DNA of 64,000 nt. It comes from Flavobacteriales bacterium. GTDB lineage: Bacteria; Bacteroidota; Bacteroidia; NS11-12g; UBA9320. Shown in pieces: positions 17,586-26,209 of this stretch. The stretch is from NCBI GenBank assembly GCA_020635435.1, contig JACJZU010000001.1, positions 1,064,215 through 1,128,214 of the forward strand, given 5' to 3'. The notes under the pieces are model-generated. The model was not told the DNA's origin and did not search any database. It was given only the letters and a program-made list of their open reading frames with translations. The stretch's first letter is position 1; the number at the start of each line of letters is the position of its first letter. Position numbers and translations under genes: made by a program.

Positions 17586-18251
17586 ATGAATCTACCCGGA
17601 CTTGATGAGCAGCTACCTGGATTTGGGACGCATTTGATCACGCTGATCGTTCTATTCACCGGATCTTTTATTCTGGGCTACCTTTTCCGATTTGTAATGG
17701 GAAGGAAAAGAATGCCGGGAGCAGAATGGGATCTCGAGAACCGGAAATTGCGCGCCGAACTGGAACAGTTGAAAAGCAATACCGAACTAAGCAACGGCAA
17801 CCTGCACTTGCATCTCGAGGATCAGTTGGCACTTGTTAATCGTTCCAATGAACTCTTACAGCAAGATCTGGAATATTGCCAGAACGAGCGCACCCGTTTG
17901 CAGGTAAAGCTGGAGCAAACCGAAAAAGAACTTGGGGTTGCAACCAGGCAGAAAGTAGTTGAACAACCAACGGCAACGGTTGGAAACAGCATTCGACTTG
18001 ATCCGTTGCGTCGCGTGGAGGGGATCGGGCCCAAGATCGAAGAACTCCTGCACAAGCATGGCATACTCACTTTTCAAATCCTCGCTGCAACATCGGTTGA
18101 TCAACTCCGGGAGATTCTGCACCATGCAAGTCCGGGGTTCGGAGCGCACGATCCGGAAACATGGCCTCAACAAGCAGCTTTGGCTCATGAGGAAAAATGG
18201 GAGGAACTGGATGCACTGCAGGCAACCCTTAAGGGCGGCAGACTAGAATAA
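17586..18251 (+). CDS. Membrane-anchored coiled-coil protein with helix-hairpin-helix domain
   Basis: 221 aa. A transmembrane helix (about 17-38, LITLIVLFTGSFILGYLFRFVMG) is followed by a coiled coil (about 48-115, LENRKLRAELEQLKSN...QVKLEQTEKELG). A C-terminal helix-hairpin-helix region is of the DUF4332/predicted 5' flap-like type (LRRVEGIGPKIEELLHKHGILTFQILAATSVDQLREIL). The family is common beside OmpA-like proteins in Flavobacteriales. The exact role is unknown; the HhH could bind nucleic acid or protein at the membrane. Confidence 0.75.
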   Translation: MNLPGLDEQLPGFGTHLITLIVLFTGSFILGYLFRFVMGRKRMPGAEWDLENRKLRAELEQLKSNTELSNGNLHLHLEDQLALVNRSNELLQQDLEYCQNERTRLQVKLEQTEKELGVATRQKVVEQPTATVGNSIRLDPLRRVEGIGPKIEELLHKHGILTFQILAATSVDQLREILHHASPGFGAHDPETWPQQAALAHEEKWEELDALQATLKGGRLE

Positions 18252-18264
18252 GTTCCGGTCGTTG

Positions 18265-18936
18265 TTATCCTTTGATGTAGATATCCTTGAATTTCCCGTT
18301 GCGGATTATCGCAGAATCGATGGCCTGTGGCATTCCGGAGGCGTAATCGTAGAGATAAGCTTTGCCTGAGAAAGTACCCTCAATACGGCTGTTGCTGTGT
18401 TTGGTGATGCTTACCTTGCCGTCTACAATGGCCCACTGGTCGCTCTGTATGTAGAAAATGCCTTTTGCATGATCCAACTTGTCTTCAAAGGAAAAGGGTT
18501 TGTCCAGGATGAGCTGTCCTTTCTTGGCCGGTAGTGCAAAGTCGATTACAAGGTTCGAATTTTTATCCAATCCCGAAATATAGATCTTCTCACCGTAGTC
18601 GGCCAGGAAGGAAGTCGCTACAATAACCGAGTCGTTCCAGGTTAATTCAAACGATGGATAGTAATTTGTTCCCGAGGTTGTGGATCCACCAGTGGTTGAA
18701 CCGGAGGTGGTAGACGTAGTGGCACCGGTAGTAGCTCCAGTTGTGGAAGTGGTAGCCCCGGATGTTGTGGAACCGGAAGTCCCTGAACCTGTGGCAGAGC
18801 CCGTTGTAGCCGAGGATGTCGTTGTTCCCGTTGTTGTGCTTGTAGTAGAGGGTGCGATGCTATCGTCGCTACAACCGATCCAGACAAATGCAATTACAAC
18901 AACGAGGGTAAGGAAACGGACAATTTGATCCAACAT
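18265..18936 (-). CDS. Lipoprotein with Ser/Thr/Gly-rich low-complexity linker
   Basis: Starting at ATG 18934-18936 gives MLDQIVRFLTLVVVIAFVWIGC, a lipoprotein signal. Residues about 30-90 are almost only Ser, Thr, Gly and Ala, encoded by an imperfect repeat. A 130-residue beta-rich domain follows (NYYPSFELTWNDSVIVATSFLADYG...IEGTFSGKAYLYDYASG...IIRNGKFKDIYIKG), resembling DUF6252/lipocalin-like domains of Bacteroidota lipoproteins. Function unknown. The linker could be an O-glycosylation target, since Bacteroidota modify D-S/T-containing sites, but this is speculative. Confidence 0.75.
   Translation of the reverse strand: MLDQIVRFLTLVVVIAFVWIGCSDDSIAPSTTSTTTGTTTSSATTGSATGSGTSGSTTSGATTSTTGATTGATTSTTSGSTTGGSTTSGTNYYPSFELTWNDSVIVATSFLADYGEKIYISGLDKNSNLVIDFALPAKKGQLILDKPFSFEDKLDHAKGIFYIQSDQWAIVDGKVSITKHSNSRIEGTFSGKAYLYDYASGMPQAIDSAIIRNGKFKDIYIKG
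18663..18850 (-). repeat. Imperfect Thr/Ser/Gly-coding repeat tract
   Basis: The minus strand reads a run of ACN, TCN and GGN codons forming imperfect 9- to 18-nt repeats inside the lipoprotein gene. It encodes the extended linker. Such tracts can vary in length by replication slippage. Confidence 0.6.
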
Positions 18937-19105
18937 ATCAGAGGGCTTTTTTAAAATTTGCGCAAATATGTCGGTACGAACCAACAAATGCAATCCACAA
19001 AGCGGATCGGCCCGTCATAATTTCCCGTGAATTTGGTGAGGAGACCGCTTTCATGCTTTTTTTGCCAATTCTAAGTTTCAACACAAAAATTCATACCTTA
19101 CACCG

Positions 19106-22100
19106 ATGCAACTCAAGAACATCAACCGAATATTGGTCGGAACCCTCATATTGCTCTGTGCTTTCAATTCGATTGCGCAGGATACACTCAAAGTACAGAC
19201 CTTCACTTTTGAGGACATTACCAAGCGAACGGGGAATTACGAATTTCCAACTCAGGGTAAGACCTGGGAGAAAGTATTGATGCAGTACACACTCAAATGC
19301 GACCCTCGGACCACGCAGGACCGTTTCGACTGCGGGGAATGGGATTACCTGAGTTATATCATTGTGACCGATAGTACCGGCACCATTGATTCCGTGCGCG
19401 AACAATATCCCAATTTTCGCATTGCCAATCTGAGTCCTCTTTCTTTCGCAATAAGCGAGAACGCCTATACGCATACTCGTCAGTATTTCGAGTATAGAAC
19501 AGTGCTAGACACCTTGCGCAGCTCCGACAGTGTGGAGTTGAGCGGTTCTTTGAAATCGGTGAGCGGAGAACCTATTCATTCCTACCGTGTGCAGTATGTA
19601 TATCCGGCAGCTGAATTGCGAAATGCCGGGTTGCAGTCGGGATCCGTCACATCTTTTGCGCTGAGTTCCGATAATTTCACGGAGCCGGTCACCAATCTGC
19701 AGATCCATTTATTTAGCAGGGATTCGGTAAGATCGTTTTCACAGTTCATTGAGAATGACGGCTCCCCCGTGTTTCGTGGGGATCTGGAGTTGACGGGAAA
19801 TAACCGGACAAAAATTAACTTATCAGAACCATTGGTTTGGGACGGCAGTAAGGATGTGATCTTGGAATTCAGTCAAAGGCGATTAGATGGTGCAGCAGGT
19901 TCGTCACTGGAGATGTACGATGCCGGCATGCCGTGTGGAATAGTAGCCGCCGGGGAGGGGCATTATCTTGAATTGCCGGGTGACGGTTATCTGGAATTGG
20001 CCAAGGCCGACTCCGTTCTGGAAGGACTCGATTCAGCTATTTCGATCCTATTCTGGGCTAAGGGCGATGCTTCCCTTCCAGCGAACACGAGTGTCCTTGA
20101 AGCATTCAACGCCAACGACCAACGGGTGCTCAACATCCACCTGCCCTGGGGCAACGGCAATATCTATTGGGATGCCGGCGACAAGGGAAGCTACGATCGG
20201 ATCGAAAAAGCCGCGGGCGTAGGTCTGTACAAGGATAAATGGAATCACTGGGCTTTTGTGAAAAATGCCCGAACCGGGTCGATGAAGATCTATGTGAATG
20301 GAGTACTCTGGCATTCCGGCACGGGAAATACGAGAAGCATGACTGGTATCCGATCCCTTCAGTTTGGCAGGGGGATCACTGCAAACCAGTACAAAGGGAA
20401 ATTAGACCAGCTTCAGTTCTGGAGTGCGGAGCTCACAGCAGAACAGATCGGCGAACTTATGCGGCGCAAACCCGGTATGGGTACCGAGCCGATGGATCAG
20501 TTGCTGTTCAATTTCAACTTTGAGAACGATGAATGGAACGAACCTTACGAGATCACATCCACCCACGATCCTGAGGTAAGTGCCTACATACTGGGGCAGC
20601 ATTATATACGTCCCTACGCGGCACAGGATTATAATGATTCAGTTGCGGTAGTTCGGGAGAAACCGATACTCACGCTCTATACCGAGGATCGGGTGATCCA
20701 CACCGATTCTACCTTGCGGAGTTTCGAAGAGGACGCACCTGCTTATACGGCAAGCCTCTTTGAAGATGCCAACGATCCGCGTGTCCGCACCGGATTTCAG
20801 TACGGTTTTAAGGCCGGTTGGTCCTATACGTACGATGCCGATGGAAATCCCATTGATTCTGCTGCCATTGATACCGATGTATTGCTCGAGCAAGTTCTCC
20901 GTGATTATTACCGCAAGTTTGAGGTGATCAACAATATTGAGATCGGTCGTTTCATTACCCCATACGGAATCGGATTGGATCTGGGACCGAATGGGTTCCG
21001 ATGGGTTTACGATGTAACCGACTACGCCCATGTGTTGGAAGGTAATGTGCGTTTGAGTGCCGGAAATCAACAGGAATTGATCGATCTGCGGTTTGATTTC
21101 ATTGAAGGTACTCCCCCGAGGGAAGTGAAGAATATCCATTATTTATCCAATCGCGAGAGCCGGCAATATCGGTTCATTGCCGACGATACCTATTTCAAGG
21201 CCGACACCGTGATGCTCATGGAAGATGCATCCACCTGGAAACTGATCACACGAATCACAGGGCATGGGCATAATGGAGAGAGTGGTAATGGCAAGATACA
21301 TTGCTGCGAGTGGGCCGACAAGGAGCACTATCTGGACATTGATGGGAAAAGAGAGATCGTATGGGATATTTGGCAGAACGACAAATGTGCCCTGAACCCG
21401 GTTGGTGATCAGGGAGGAAACTGGGCACCCCCGCGGGCAGGATGGTGTCCCGGTGCACCGGTAGATGATTATGTGTACGAATTAACGGACTATGTGAACG
21501 GAGACGAGATCGTAATTGATTACGGAATTGAACCTGTACCATCCAACAATGTCGGACAGGGAAACGGGAACTACGTAGTGAGCATGCATCTCGTTGAGTA
21601 TGGCCCGATCACGCACGATCTGGATGCAGCGATCAAGGATATCATCAGTCCGAATTCCTGGGAATTCTACCGTCAGATCAATCCCACCTGTGCCCAGCCC
21701 AAGATCGTACTTCAAAACAAAGGCAAGGAGCCTTTGGTGGGCGCGTTTCTGGTTTACGGCGTAGAAGGAGGGAATCCGATCTCCTTTTACTGGGAGGGTA
21801 ATTTGGGATTCATGGAGGAAGAAGTTATTGACCTGCCTTACGCCATCTGGGATTACGCAGGAGGTAACGGAAAAGGGATGTTCTACGCGGATGTACAACT
21901 GGCCAATGGCAAGGTGGATGAATACGCTGCCAATAACAAGGTTCGCGTAGCCTATGAGCAGCCTCCGGTACTGCCAGGGAACATCGAAGTGATGTACCGC
22001 AACAACGACATACAGGATGCCGATCTGCGCATATGGAACGATCGGGGCGACTTGGTTTACAGTAAGATCGATGCACCGGCGAAGGTTCTGAACCGGGAAA

Positions 22101-22555
22101 CCGTCAATTTCGATCCCGGCTGTTACAAACTGGAGGTTGAAACCGAAAACGGATTTGGATTGAGTTACCCGCTCATCCCGGAAGTTGGAGCCGGATTTTT
22201 GAGGTTGAGACAAACCGATGGAATCATGAACGTGGCCTTCAATCCCGATTTTGGGAAACGACTCACGTATTATTTTACGGTGGGTTATGCGCTTTCCGAA
22301 GGACAGATTTTGGAGACCAGCCGGCTCACCGAGCTGTATCCGAACCCTTCCAATGGTGTATTCTACCTGAATAATTTGAGCCACGAAATGTTGAAGTATC
22401 AGGTTTTTGATCTGCAGGGCCGACAGTTGTGTTCAGGTGAATTGGAAACGCAGAATATGGCGGCGATAGATCTTTCCGGAGAGGCGGCCGGATTATACAT
22501 GTTGCGGACCATGGGGTCCGACAATGCGGAGTTCAGCAGATTGCTTAAACATTGA
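19106..22555 (+). CDS. T9SS-secreted PNGase F-like protein with an inserted LamG domain
   Basis: 1149 aa with signal peptide (about 1-24). Residues about 30-100 match the start of peptide-N-glycosidase F, including FDCGEWDY (C76-D80; PNGase F has CDEWDR with its catalytic Asp). The fold is then interrupted by some 500 residues, including a LamG/concanavalin-like domain (about 275-450, SILFWAKGD, WNHWAFVKN, GKLDQLQFWSAEL). It resumes at about 611 with NIEIGRFITPYG, WVYDVTDY and DFIEGTPPREV. The C-terminal PNGase module follows: ITGHGH, CCEW (E735), NWAPPRAGWCPG. The last 75 residues are a T9SS sorting domain (LTELYPNPSNG...GLYMLRTMGSD). Activity on N-glycans is inferred. Confidence 0.8.
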   Translation: MQLKNINRILVGTLILLCAFNSIAQDTLKVQTFTFEDITKRTGNYEFPTQGKTWEKVLMQYTLKCDPRTTQDRFDCGEWDYLSYIIVTDSTGTIDSVREQYPNFRIANLSPLSFAISENAYTHTRQYFEYRTVLDTLRSSDSVELSGSLKSVSGEPIHSYRVQYVYPAAELRNAGLQSGSVTSFALSSDNFTEPVTNLQIHLFSRDSVRSFSQFIENDGSPVFRGDLELTGNNRTKINLSEPLVWDGSKDVILEFSQRRLDGAAGSSLEMYDAGMPCGIVAAGEGHYLELPGDGYLELAKADSVLEGLDSAISILFWAKGDASLPANTSVLEAFNANDQRVLNIHLPWGNGNIYWDAGDKGSYDRIEKAAGVGLYKDKWNHWAFVKNARTGSMKIYVNGVLWHSGTGNTRSMTGIRSLQFGRGITANQYKGKLDQLQFWSAELTAEQIGELMRRKPGMGTEPMDQLLFNFNFENDEWNEPYEITSTHDPEVSAYILGQHYIRPYAAQDYNDSVAVVREKPILTLYTEDRVIHTDSTLRSFEEDAPAYTASLFEDANDPRVRTGFQYGFKAGWSYTYDADGNPIDSAAIDTDVLLEQVLRDYYRKFEVINNIEIGRFITPYGIGLDLGPNGFRWVYDVTDYAHVLEGNVRLSAGNQQELIDLRFDFIEGTPPREVKNIHYLSNRESRQYRFIADDTYFKADTVMLMEDASTWKLITRITGHGHNGESGNGKIHCCEWADKEHYLDIDGKREIVWDIWQNDKCALNPVGDQGGNWAPPRAGWCPGAPVDDYVYELTDYVNGDEIVIDYGIEPVPSNNVGQGNGNYVVSMHLVEYGPITHDLDAAIKDIISPNSWEFYRQINPTCAQPKIVLQNKGKEPLVGAFLVYGVEGGNPISFYWEGNLGFMEEEVIDLPYAIWDYAGGNGKGMFYADVQLANGKVDEYAANNKVRVAYEQPPVLPGNIEVMYRNNDIQDADLRIWNDRGDLVYSKIDAPAKVLNRETVNFDPGCYKLEVETENGFGLSYPLIPEVGAGFLRLRQTDGIMNVAFNPDFGKRLTYYFTVGYALSEGQILETSRLTELYPNPSNGVFYLNNLSHEMLKYQVFDLQGRQLCSGELETQNMAAIDLSGEAAGLYMLRTMGSDNAEFSRLLKH

Positions 22556-22570
22556 TCGTTAACTAAAGCA

Positions 22571-23326
22571 ACGGCGATCGAAGCGCGCAACAAATACTAT
22601 TTTGCCTCAGATTTTCACCTGGGAATACCCGATGCCGCCAGAAGCCGGGAACGGGAGAAGGCACTTGTGCGCTGGTTGGAACAGGTACGGCACGATGCCC
22701 ATTCCATTTTTTTGATGGGAGACCTGTTTGATTTCTGGTTTGAATATAAATACGTTGTTCCCAAGGGCTATGTGCGTTTGCTGGGAAAGCTCGCCGAATT
22801 GCGGGACAGCGGGATCGAGATCGTGTGCTTCAGGGGCAATCACGATATGTGGATGTTCGGCTACTTCGAATCGGAGCTCGGCATTCCCGTGATCAGCAAT
22901 GAGTACATACTAATGGTAGGTGATAAGAAGTTCTATTTACACCATGGTGATGGACTTGGTCCCGGGGATCGATCGTACAAGATGCTGAAGCGCATTTTCC
23001 GGAATACATTGTGCCAATGGCTTTTCAGTATACTGCCACCACGGTGGGGCTTCGGACTTGCCAATTTCTTCTCGTCCAGAAGTCGATTGGCCAATGCCTC
23101 GTACGACGAACAATTCACAGGAGAGAACGAATGGTTGTGGCAATATGCGAAGGAGATGGAGAAAAGGGAACATTTCGATTATTACATCTTTGGGCACAGG
23201 CATTTACCACTTGATCTGGAAGTAAATGAACGAAGCCGGTATTACAACCTTGGCGAGTGGTTGCATCACCGCACATATGGTGTGTTCGACGGCGAGAAAT
23301 TTGAATTGAAGACCTTTGAAGCGTGA
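22571..23326 (+). CDS. lpxH: UDP-2,3-diacylglucosamine pyrophosphatase, no standard start codon
   Basis: Metallophosphoesterase making lipid X in lipid A synthesis, peripheral on the inner membrane. Motifs: ASDFHLG (metal-binding D-x-H), MGDLFDFWFEY, FRGNHDMWM, HHGDGLGPGD and IFGHRHLPLDL, then NLGEW at the end. The family N-terminus NKYYFASDFHLG is encoded at 22589-22624, but no ATG, GTG or TTG precedes it in frame before the TGA at 22553-22555. The first available start, GTG 22667, would delete the D-x-H motif. I place the start at ACG 22571; ATC 22577 is an alternative. Either is non-standard, or a point mutation or sequencing error changed an ATG. It lies directly after the PNGase-like gene. 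Confidence 0.75.
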   Translation, partial: TAIEARNKYYFASDFHLGIPDAARSREREKALVRWLEQVRHDAHSIFLMGDLFDFWFEYKYVVPKGYVRLLGKLAELRDSGIEIVCFRGNHDMWMFGYFESELGIPVISNEYILMVGDKKFYLHHGDGLGPGDRSYKMLKRIFRNTLCQWLFSILPPRWGFGLANFFSSRSRLANASYDEQFTGENEWLWQYAKEMEKREHFDYYIFGHRHLPLDLEVNERSRYYNLGEWLHHRTYGVFDGEKFELKTFEA

Positions 23327-24140
23327 TCATATCCATGTAATGGCCATTGTTTTCCTGCTCCTTTTGGGGAGTTGGAAGAATTTGGCGCCTGCAGAAAATG
23401 ATCTCCTGCTGCGGCTTGAGGTTCGAAATTTCACTACAGATGTATTTGGTAACCTGTATGTTACCGACCGTTCGAATACCGTTTTCAAGTACGACCGGGA
23501 CGGCAATTTCGTGATCAGGGCGAATTATAAGATCTACGGTGATCTGGCTTACATCGACGCATCCAATCCATTTGAATTGTATTGGTATTATCGGGATCAA
23601 CAAAAGTTGGTATTTACCGATAATCAGTTGAGTCAGCGCGGAGTTCTCGATCTTTCGCGTATCAGCCATGTGGAGGCCGGTGCGGTATGTCGCTCTTTTG
23701 ATAATGGTTTCTGGGTATTCGATGGTGCCGATATGCGCTTATTGAAGTTGAATAAAGAATTGAAAGTTCAACAGGAGAGTCCGGTTTCGGCCACATGGGC
23801 CGAGCAACAATGGTGGCCGTTGAAGATGGTTGAAGATGGCAAGAACGTATTTGTTTTGGACTCAAGTCTGGGCATAGCCGTGTTTGATGTATTCGGGCAA
23901 TATGGCAGAACCATTAGGGTGAAGGGGATAACAGATTTTCAGGTGCAAAATGGCAAAGTGATCTACACGCTCGGTGGAGTTGCCATGGAGTATGATCCCG
24001 TGTTCTTCGATCTGGATACGCTTCTGATGGTTAACGGAATGCGCGCAGTGCGAACTGAAAAGGAGCGCATTTATATTTGTTCTGAGGAGGGCATTTGGGT
24101 CAAATCGGAAACGGGAAAAACTGATAAATCTCCGCGCTGA
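23316..24140 (+). CDS. Secreted propeller-like protein downstream of lpxH
   Basis: About 274 aa, beta-rich, with repeated blade-like strands (DVFGNLYVTDRSNTVFKYDRDGNF, FWVFDGADMRLLKLNKEL, VFVLDSSLGIAVFDVFGQYGRTI, RIYICSEEGIWV) resembling a six-bladed NHL/WD-type propeller. TTG 23316 gives MKRDHIHVMAIVFLLLLGSW, a signal peptide with a charged start, and overlaps lpxH by 11 bp. ATG 23340 (MAIVFLLLL) is the alternative. Similar proteins adjoin lpxH in other Flavobacteriales. Function unknown; envelope location likely. Confidence 0.7.
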   Translation: MKRDHIHVMAIVFLLLLGSWKNLAPAENDLLLRLEVRNFTTDVFGNLYVTDRSNTVFKYDRDGNFVIRANYKIYGDLAYIDASNPFELYWYYRDQQKLVFTDNQLSQRGVLDLSRISHVEAGAVCRSFDNGFWVFDGADMRLLKLNKELKVQQESPVSATWAEQQWWPLKMVEDGKNVFVLDSSLGIAVFDVFGQYGRTIRVKGITDFQVQNGKVIYTLGGVAMEYDPVFFDLDTLLMVNGMRAVRTEKERIYICSEEGIWVKSETGKTDKSPR

Positions 24141-24161
24141 TCTCCTCCCCGTTGAAAAAGT

Positions 24162-24169
24162 TATCTTTG
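24162..24169 (+). promoter_or_regulatory. Candidate -7 element TATCTTTG for the desaturase gene
   Basis: Exact TAnnTTTG match 28 bp before the desaturase ATG, in the gap after the propeller gene. No clear -33 element. Confidence 0.5.
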
Positions 24170-24197
24170 TCCGCTTTAATTCTGCAGTGTTTTTTAT

Positions 24198-25286
24198 ATG
24201 AATCTTAAGAAAGTCCGATTCTCAAGCAGTACGAAAAACGATTTCTATAGTACAGTGAAGGCCAGAGTTCACCAATATTTTCAGGAAACTGGTTTATCTA
24301 CGCACGCCAATGCCGCAATGGTCTTCAAGACCATTTTCATGTTCTCTATCTATTTCGTCCCCTACGGTCTCATGGTTGCCGGGTTGATCCAAAATCCTGT
24401 GGTCCATTTCTTCTTATGGATCCTGATGGGATTGGGAATGGCCGGGATAGGACTGAGTGTGGCTCATGATGCGCTTCATGGCGCCTACAGCAAGAACCCT
24501 ACAGTAAATAAATTGCTCGGAAAGATCTTCCTTTTGGTGGGAGCCGACGATAACAACTGGAAACTTCAGCATAACGTGCTTCATCACACCTACACGAATA
24601 TCCACGATCTGGATGAGGATATTAAAACGGCTCCGGTGATGCGCTTTTCTCCGAATGAACCGCTTCGCCCGATCCACAAGGGCCAGTATTTGTATGCCTG
24701 GTTCTTTTATGGATTAATGACCTTGTATTGGTCAACGGGAAAGGATTTTGCGCAACTGTTCCGCTACGAGAAAAAAGGGTTGAACAAAAGTTTGAAGAAA
24801 CCCTTAAACAGACTCTTGTTGAGAATGATCGCCAACAAGATCCTCTACTACACGTTCATCCTGGTAATACCGATGCTCACCATTCCAATGCCCTGGTGGC
24901 AGATACTCATTGGGTATGTATCGATGCATTTCATTGCGGGGTTGATACTGGCCTGTATCTTTCAACCGGCGCATGTTATGCCCACAACCAGTTTCCCCAA
25001 TCCGGAGGAAGGCAGTACGGTTGAGAATACCTGGGCAACACATCAGCTCTTTACGACAACCAATTTTGCGCCACAGAGTAAATTCTTCAGTTGGTTCGTT
25101 GGGGGGCTTAATTTCCAGATCGAACACCATTTATTCCCCAATATTTGCCATGTGCACTACAAGAAATTAAGTGAGATCGTGAAGCAAACCGCTCAGGAAT
25201 TCAATTTACCCTACCATTCGGCGCCTACATTCAGTAATGCATTGTTAGAGCATACCCGACTCCTGTACCGTTTGGGCCGGGCCTGA
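24198..25286 (+). CDS. Membrane fatty-acid (acyl-CoA/acyl-lipid) desaturase
   Basis: Integral membrane di-iron desaturase of 362 aa that introduces a double bond in acyl chains and so adjusts membrane fluidity. The three histidine boxes are complete: HDALHG (from H90), HNVLHHTYTN (about 124-133) and QIEHHLFP (about 303-310). Four membrane spans surround them (FMFSIYFVPYGLMVAGLI, FFLWILMGLGMAGIGLSV and two between 215 and 260). The Q-x2-HH third box places it with delta-5/delta-6 front-end-like desaturases; no fused cytochrome b5 domain is present. Own promoter likely. Convergent with SRAP, 4 bp apart. Confidence 0.92.
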   Translation: MNLKKVRFSSSTKNDFYSTVKARVHQYFQETGLSTHANAAMVFKTIFMFSIYFVPYGLMVAGLIQNPVVHFFLWILMGLGMAGIGLSVAHDALHGAYSKNPTVNKLLGKIFLLVGADDNNWKLQHNVLHHTYTNIHDLDEDIKTAPVMRFSPNEPLRPIHKGQYLYAWFFYGLMTLYWSTGKDFAQLFRYEKKGLNKSLKKPLNRLLLRMIANKILYYTFILVIPMLTIPMPWWQILIGYVSMHFIAGLILACIFQPAHVMPTTSFPNPEEGSTVENTWATHQLFTTTNFAPQSKFFSWFVGGLNFQIEHHLFPNICHVHYKKLSEIVKQTAQEFNLPYHSAPTFSNALLEHTRLLYRLGRA

Positions 25287-25290
25287 TCTT

Positions 25291-26100
25291 TCAGCTCCCT
25301 TTCATCCTGCGGTCGCGGGCCGGTGATTGGCCCATTCCGAATAATTTCACGTTGCGTGCGATCTCGTAATCGTATTCTTTTTCAATGCGCTCACCTGTGG
25401 GTTGCAGGAGTTCGGCATCATTTTCCCTTGGATCTTTAACACGCGGGGAAACGGGATATGCGTTCAACTCCGCTGCCGGGAATGGTTCCAGCAAGGCCGT
25501 TATCTGTTCCAAGGGAGTATCGGGATCGATCCAGGTCGAATAGGCCTGTTCGTGGAGGATCACCGGAGAGCGATGATGCCCGATGCGCTGAGTGAGTTTA
25601 TTGGAAACTGTAGTTATGATGCTGTGGCTGCAAATGATCTCTCCGGTTTCCGGATCTGTCCAATGATCGAATAATCCGGCAAAGGCAAAAGGCCGGTCGC
25701 CATTGCGCCGGTAAACCAGATACGGTTTGCTCAAGCGCTCAGTTTTAGGCCCTTCGTAGAATGCATCGGCTACTATCAGGCAACGTTGGGAGCGTATCGG
25801 CTTTCGGAATGCAGGTTTGGTAATTATTCCCCGGGCTCCGTTGTACATAGGGTCGTCCGACTTGTTCTGATCGCCCTCACTGCGGGCATTGAACAGGTAC
25901 ATTCTTTTCTTCGCCCAAAATGGCGTTAGGCCAAATTGCGACATGCGCAGTGTATGAGGCGCATCGGAGGCTACGATAGGGGCATAGGATCCCGGACCAA
26001 TATTGTAATTGGGTTGGAATTGTTCCGGATTTTCTGTTTGGACATTGAATTTCTTTTCAATGGCCTTCAGTTCACTTACAACAACATATCTTCCACACAT
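25291..26100 (-). CDS. SOS response-associated peptidase-like (SRAP/YedK) protein
   Basis: 269 aa. SRAP proteins form a thiazolidine crosslink with abasic sites in single-stranded DNA through the N-terminal Cys2, protecting them. The sequence starts MCGRYVV, exposing Cys2 after Met removal. It retains YNIGPGSYAPIV, the Asn/Arg region YLFNARSEG, ADAFYEGP (active Glu) and GHHRSPVIL (His of the H-x-R-x-P motif). The C-terminal 50 residues are family-variable. It diverges from the DnaE-type polymerase gene through a 109-bp control region, consistent with a DNA-damage unit. Confidence 0.92.
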   Translation of the reverse strand: MCGRYVVVSELKAIEKKFNVQTENPEQFQPNYNIGPGSYAPIVASDAPHTLRMSQFGLTPFWAKKRMYLFNARSEGDQNKSDDPMYNGARGIITKPAFRKPIRSQRCLIVADAFYEGPKTERLSKPYLVYRRNGDRPFAFAGLFDHWTDPETGEIICSHSIITTVSNKLTQRIGHHRSPVILHEQAYSTWIDPDTPLEQITALLEPFPAAELNAYPVSPRVKDPRENDAELLQPTGERIEKEYDYEIARNVKLFGMGQSPARDRRMKGS

Positions 26101-26117
26101 AGAGGGGTTCCTTACGT

Positions 26118-26125
26118 CAAATATA
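26118..26125 (-). promoter_or_regulatory. Candidate -7 element TATATTTG for SRAP
   Basis: Minus-strand TATATTTG, identical to the -7 element of the divergent polymerase gene, 17 bp upstream of the SRAP ATG (26098-26100). Confidence 0.55.
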
Positions 26126-26178
26126 GCTCCGACCTGTACTTTTAACAGATCACAAATGCGGCGGCAAAATAAATAAGA

Positions 26179-26204
26179 ATGCTAAAATAATTAGCATATA
26201 TTTG
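26179..26204 (+). promoter_or_regulatory. Palindromic operator overlapping the polymerase promoter
   Basis: ATGCTAA-N5-TTAGCAT (26179-26197) is a perfect 7-bp inverted repeat. Its last base is the first base of the -7 element TATATTTG (26197-26204), which itself ends 5 bp before the polymerase ATG at 26210. A repressor bound here would block RNA polymerase. This is a candidate damage-responsive (LexA-like) operator; the binding protein is not known and no lexA gene is visible. Confidence 0.6.
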
Positions 26205-26209
26205 TCGGG

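Noticed and set aside
18680..18928. Plus-strand frame rich in Pro-Val-Glu repeats
   Set aside because: It is the antisense reading of the Ser/Thr/Gly repeat in the minus-strand lipoprotein; it has no signal or start context of its own.
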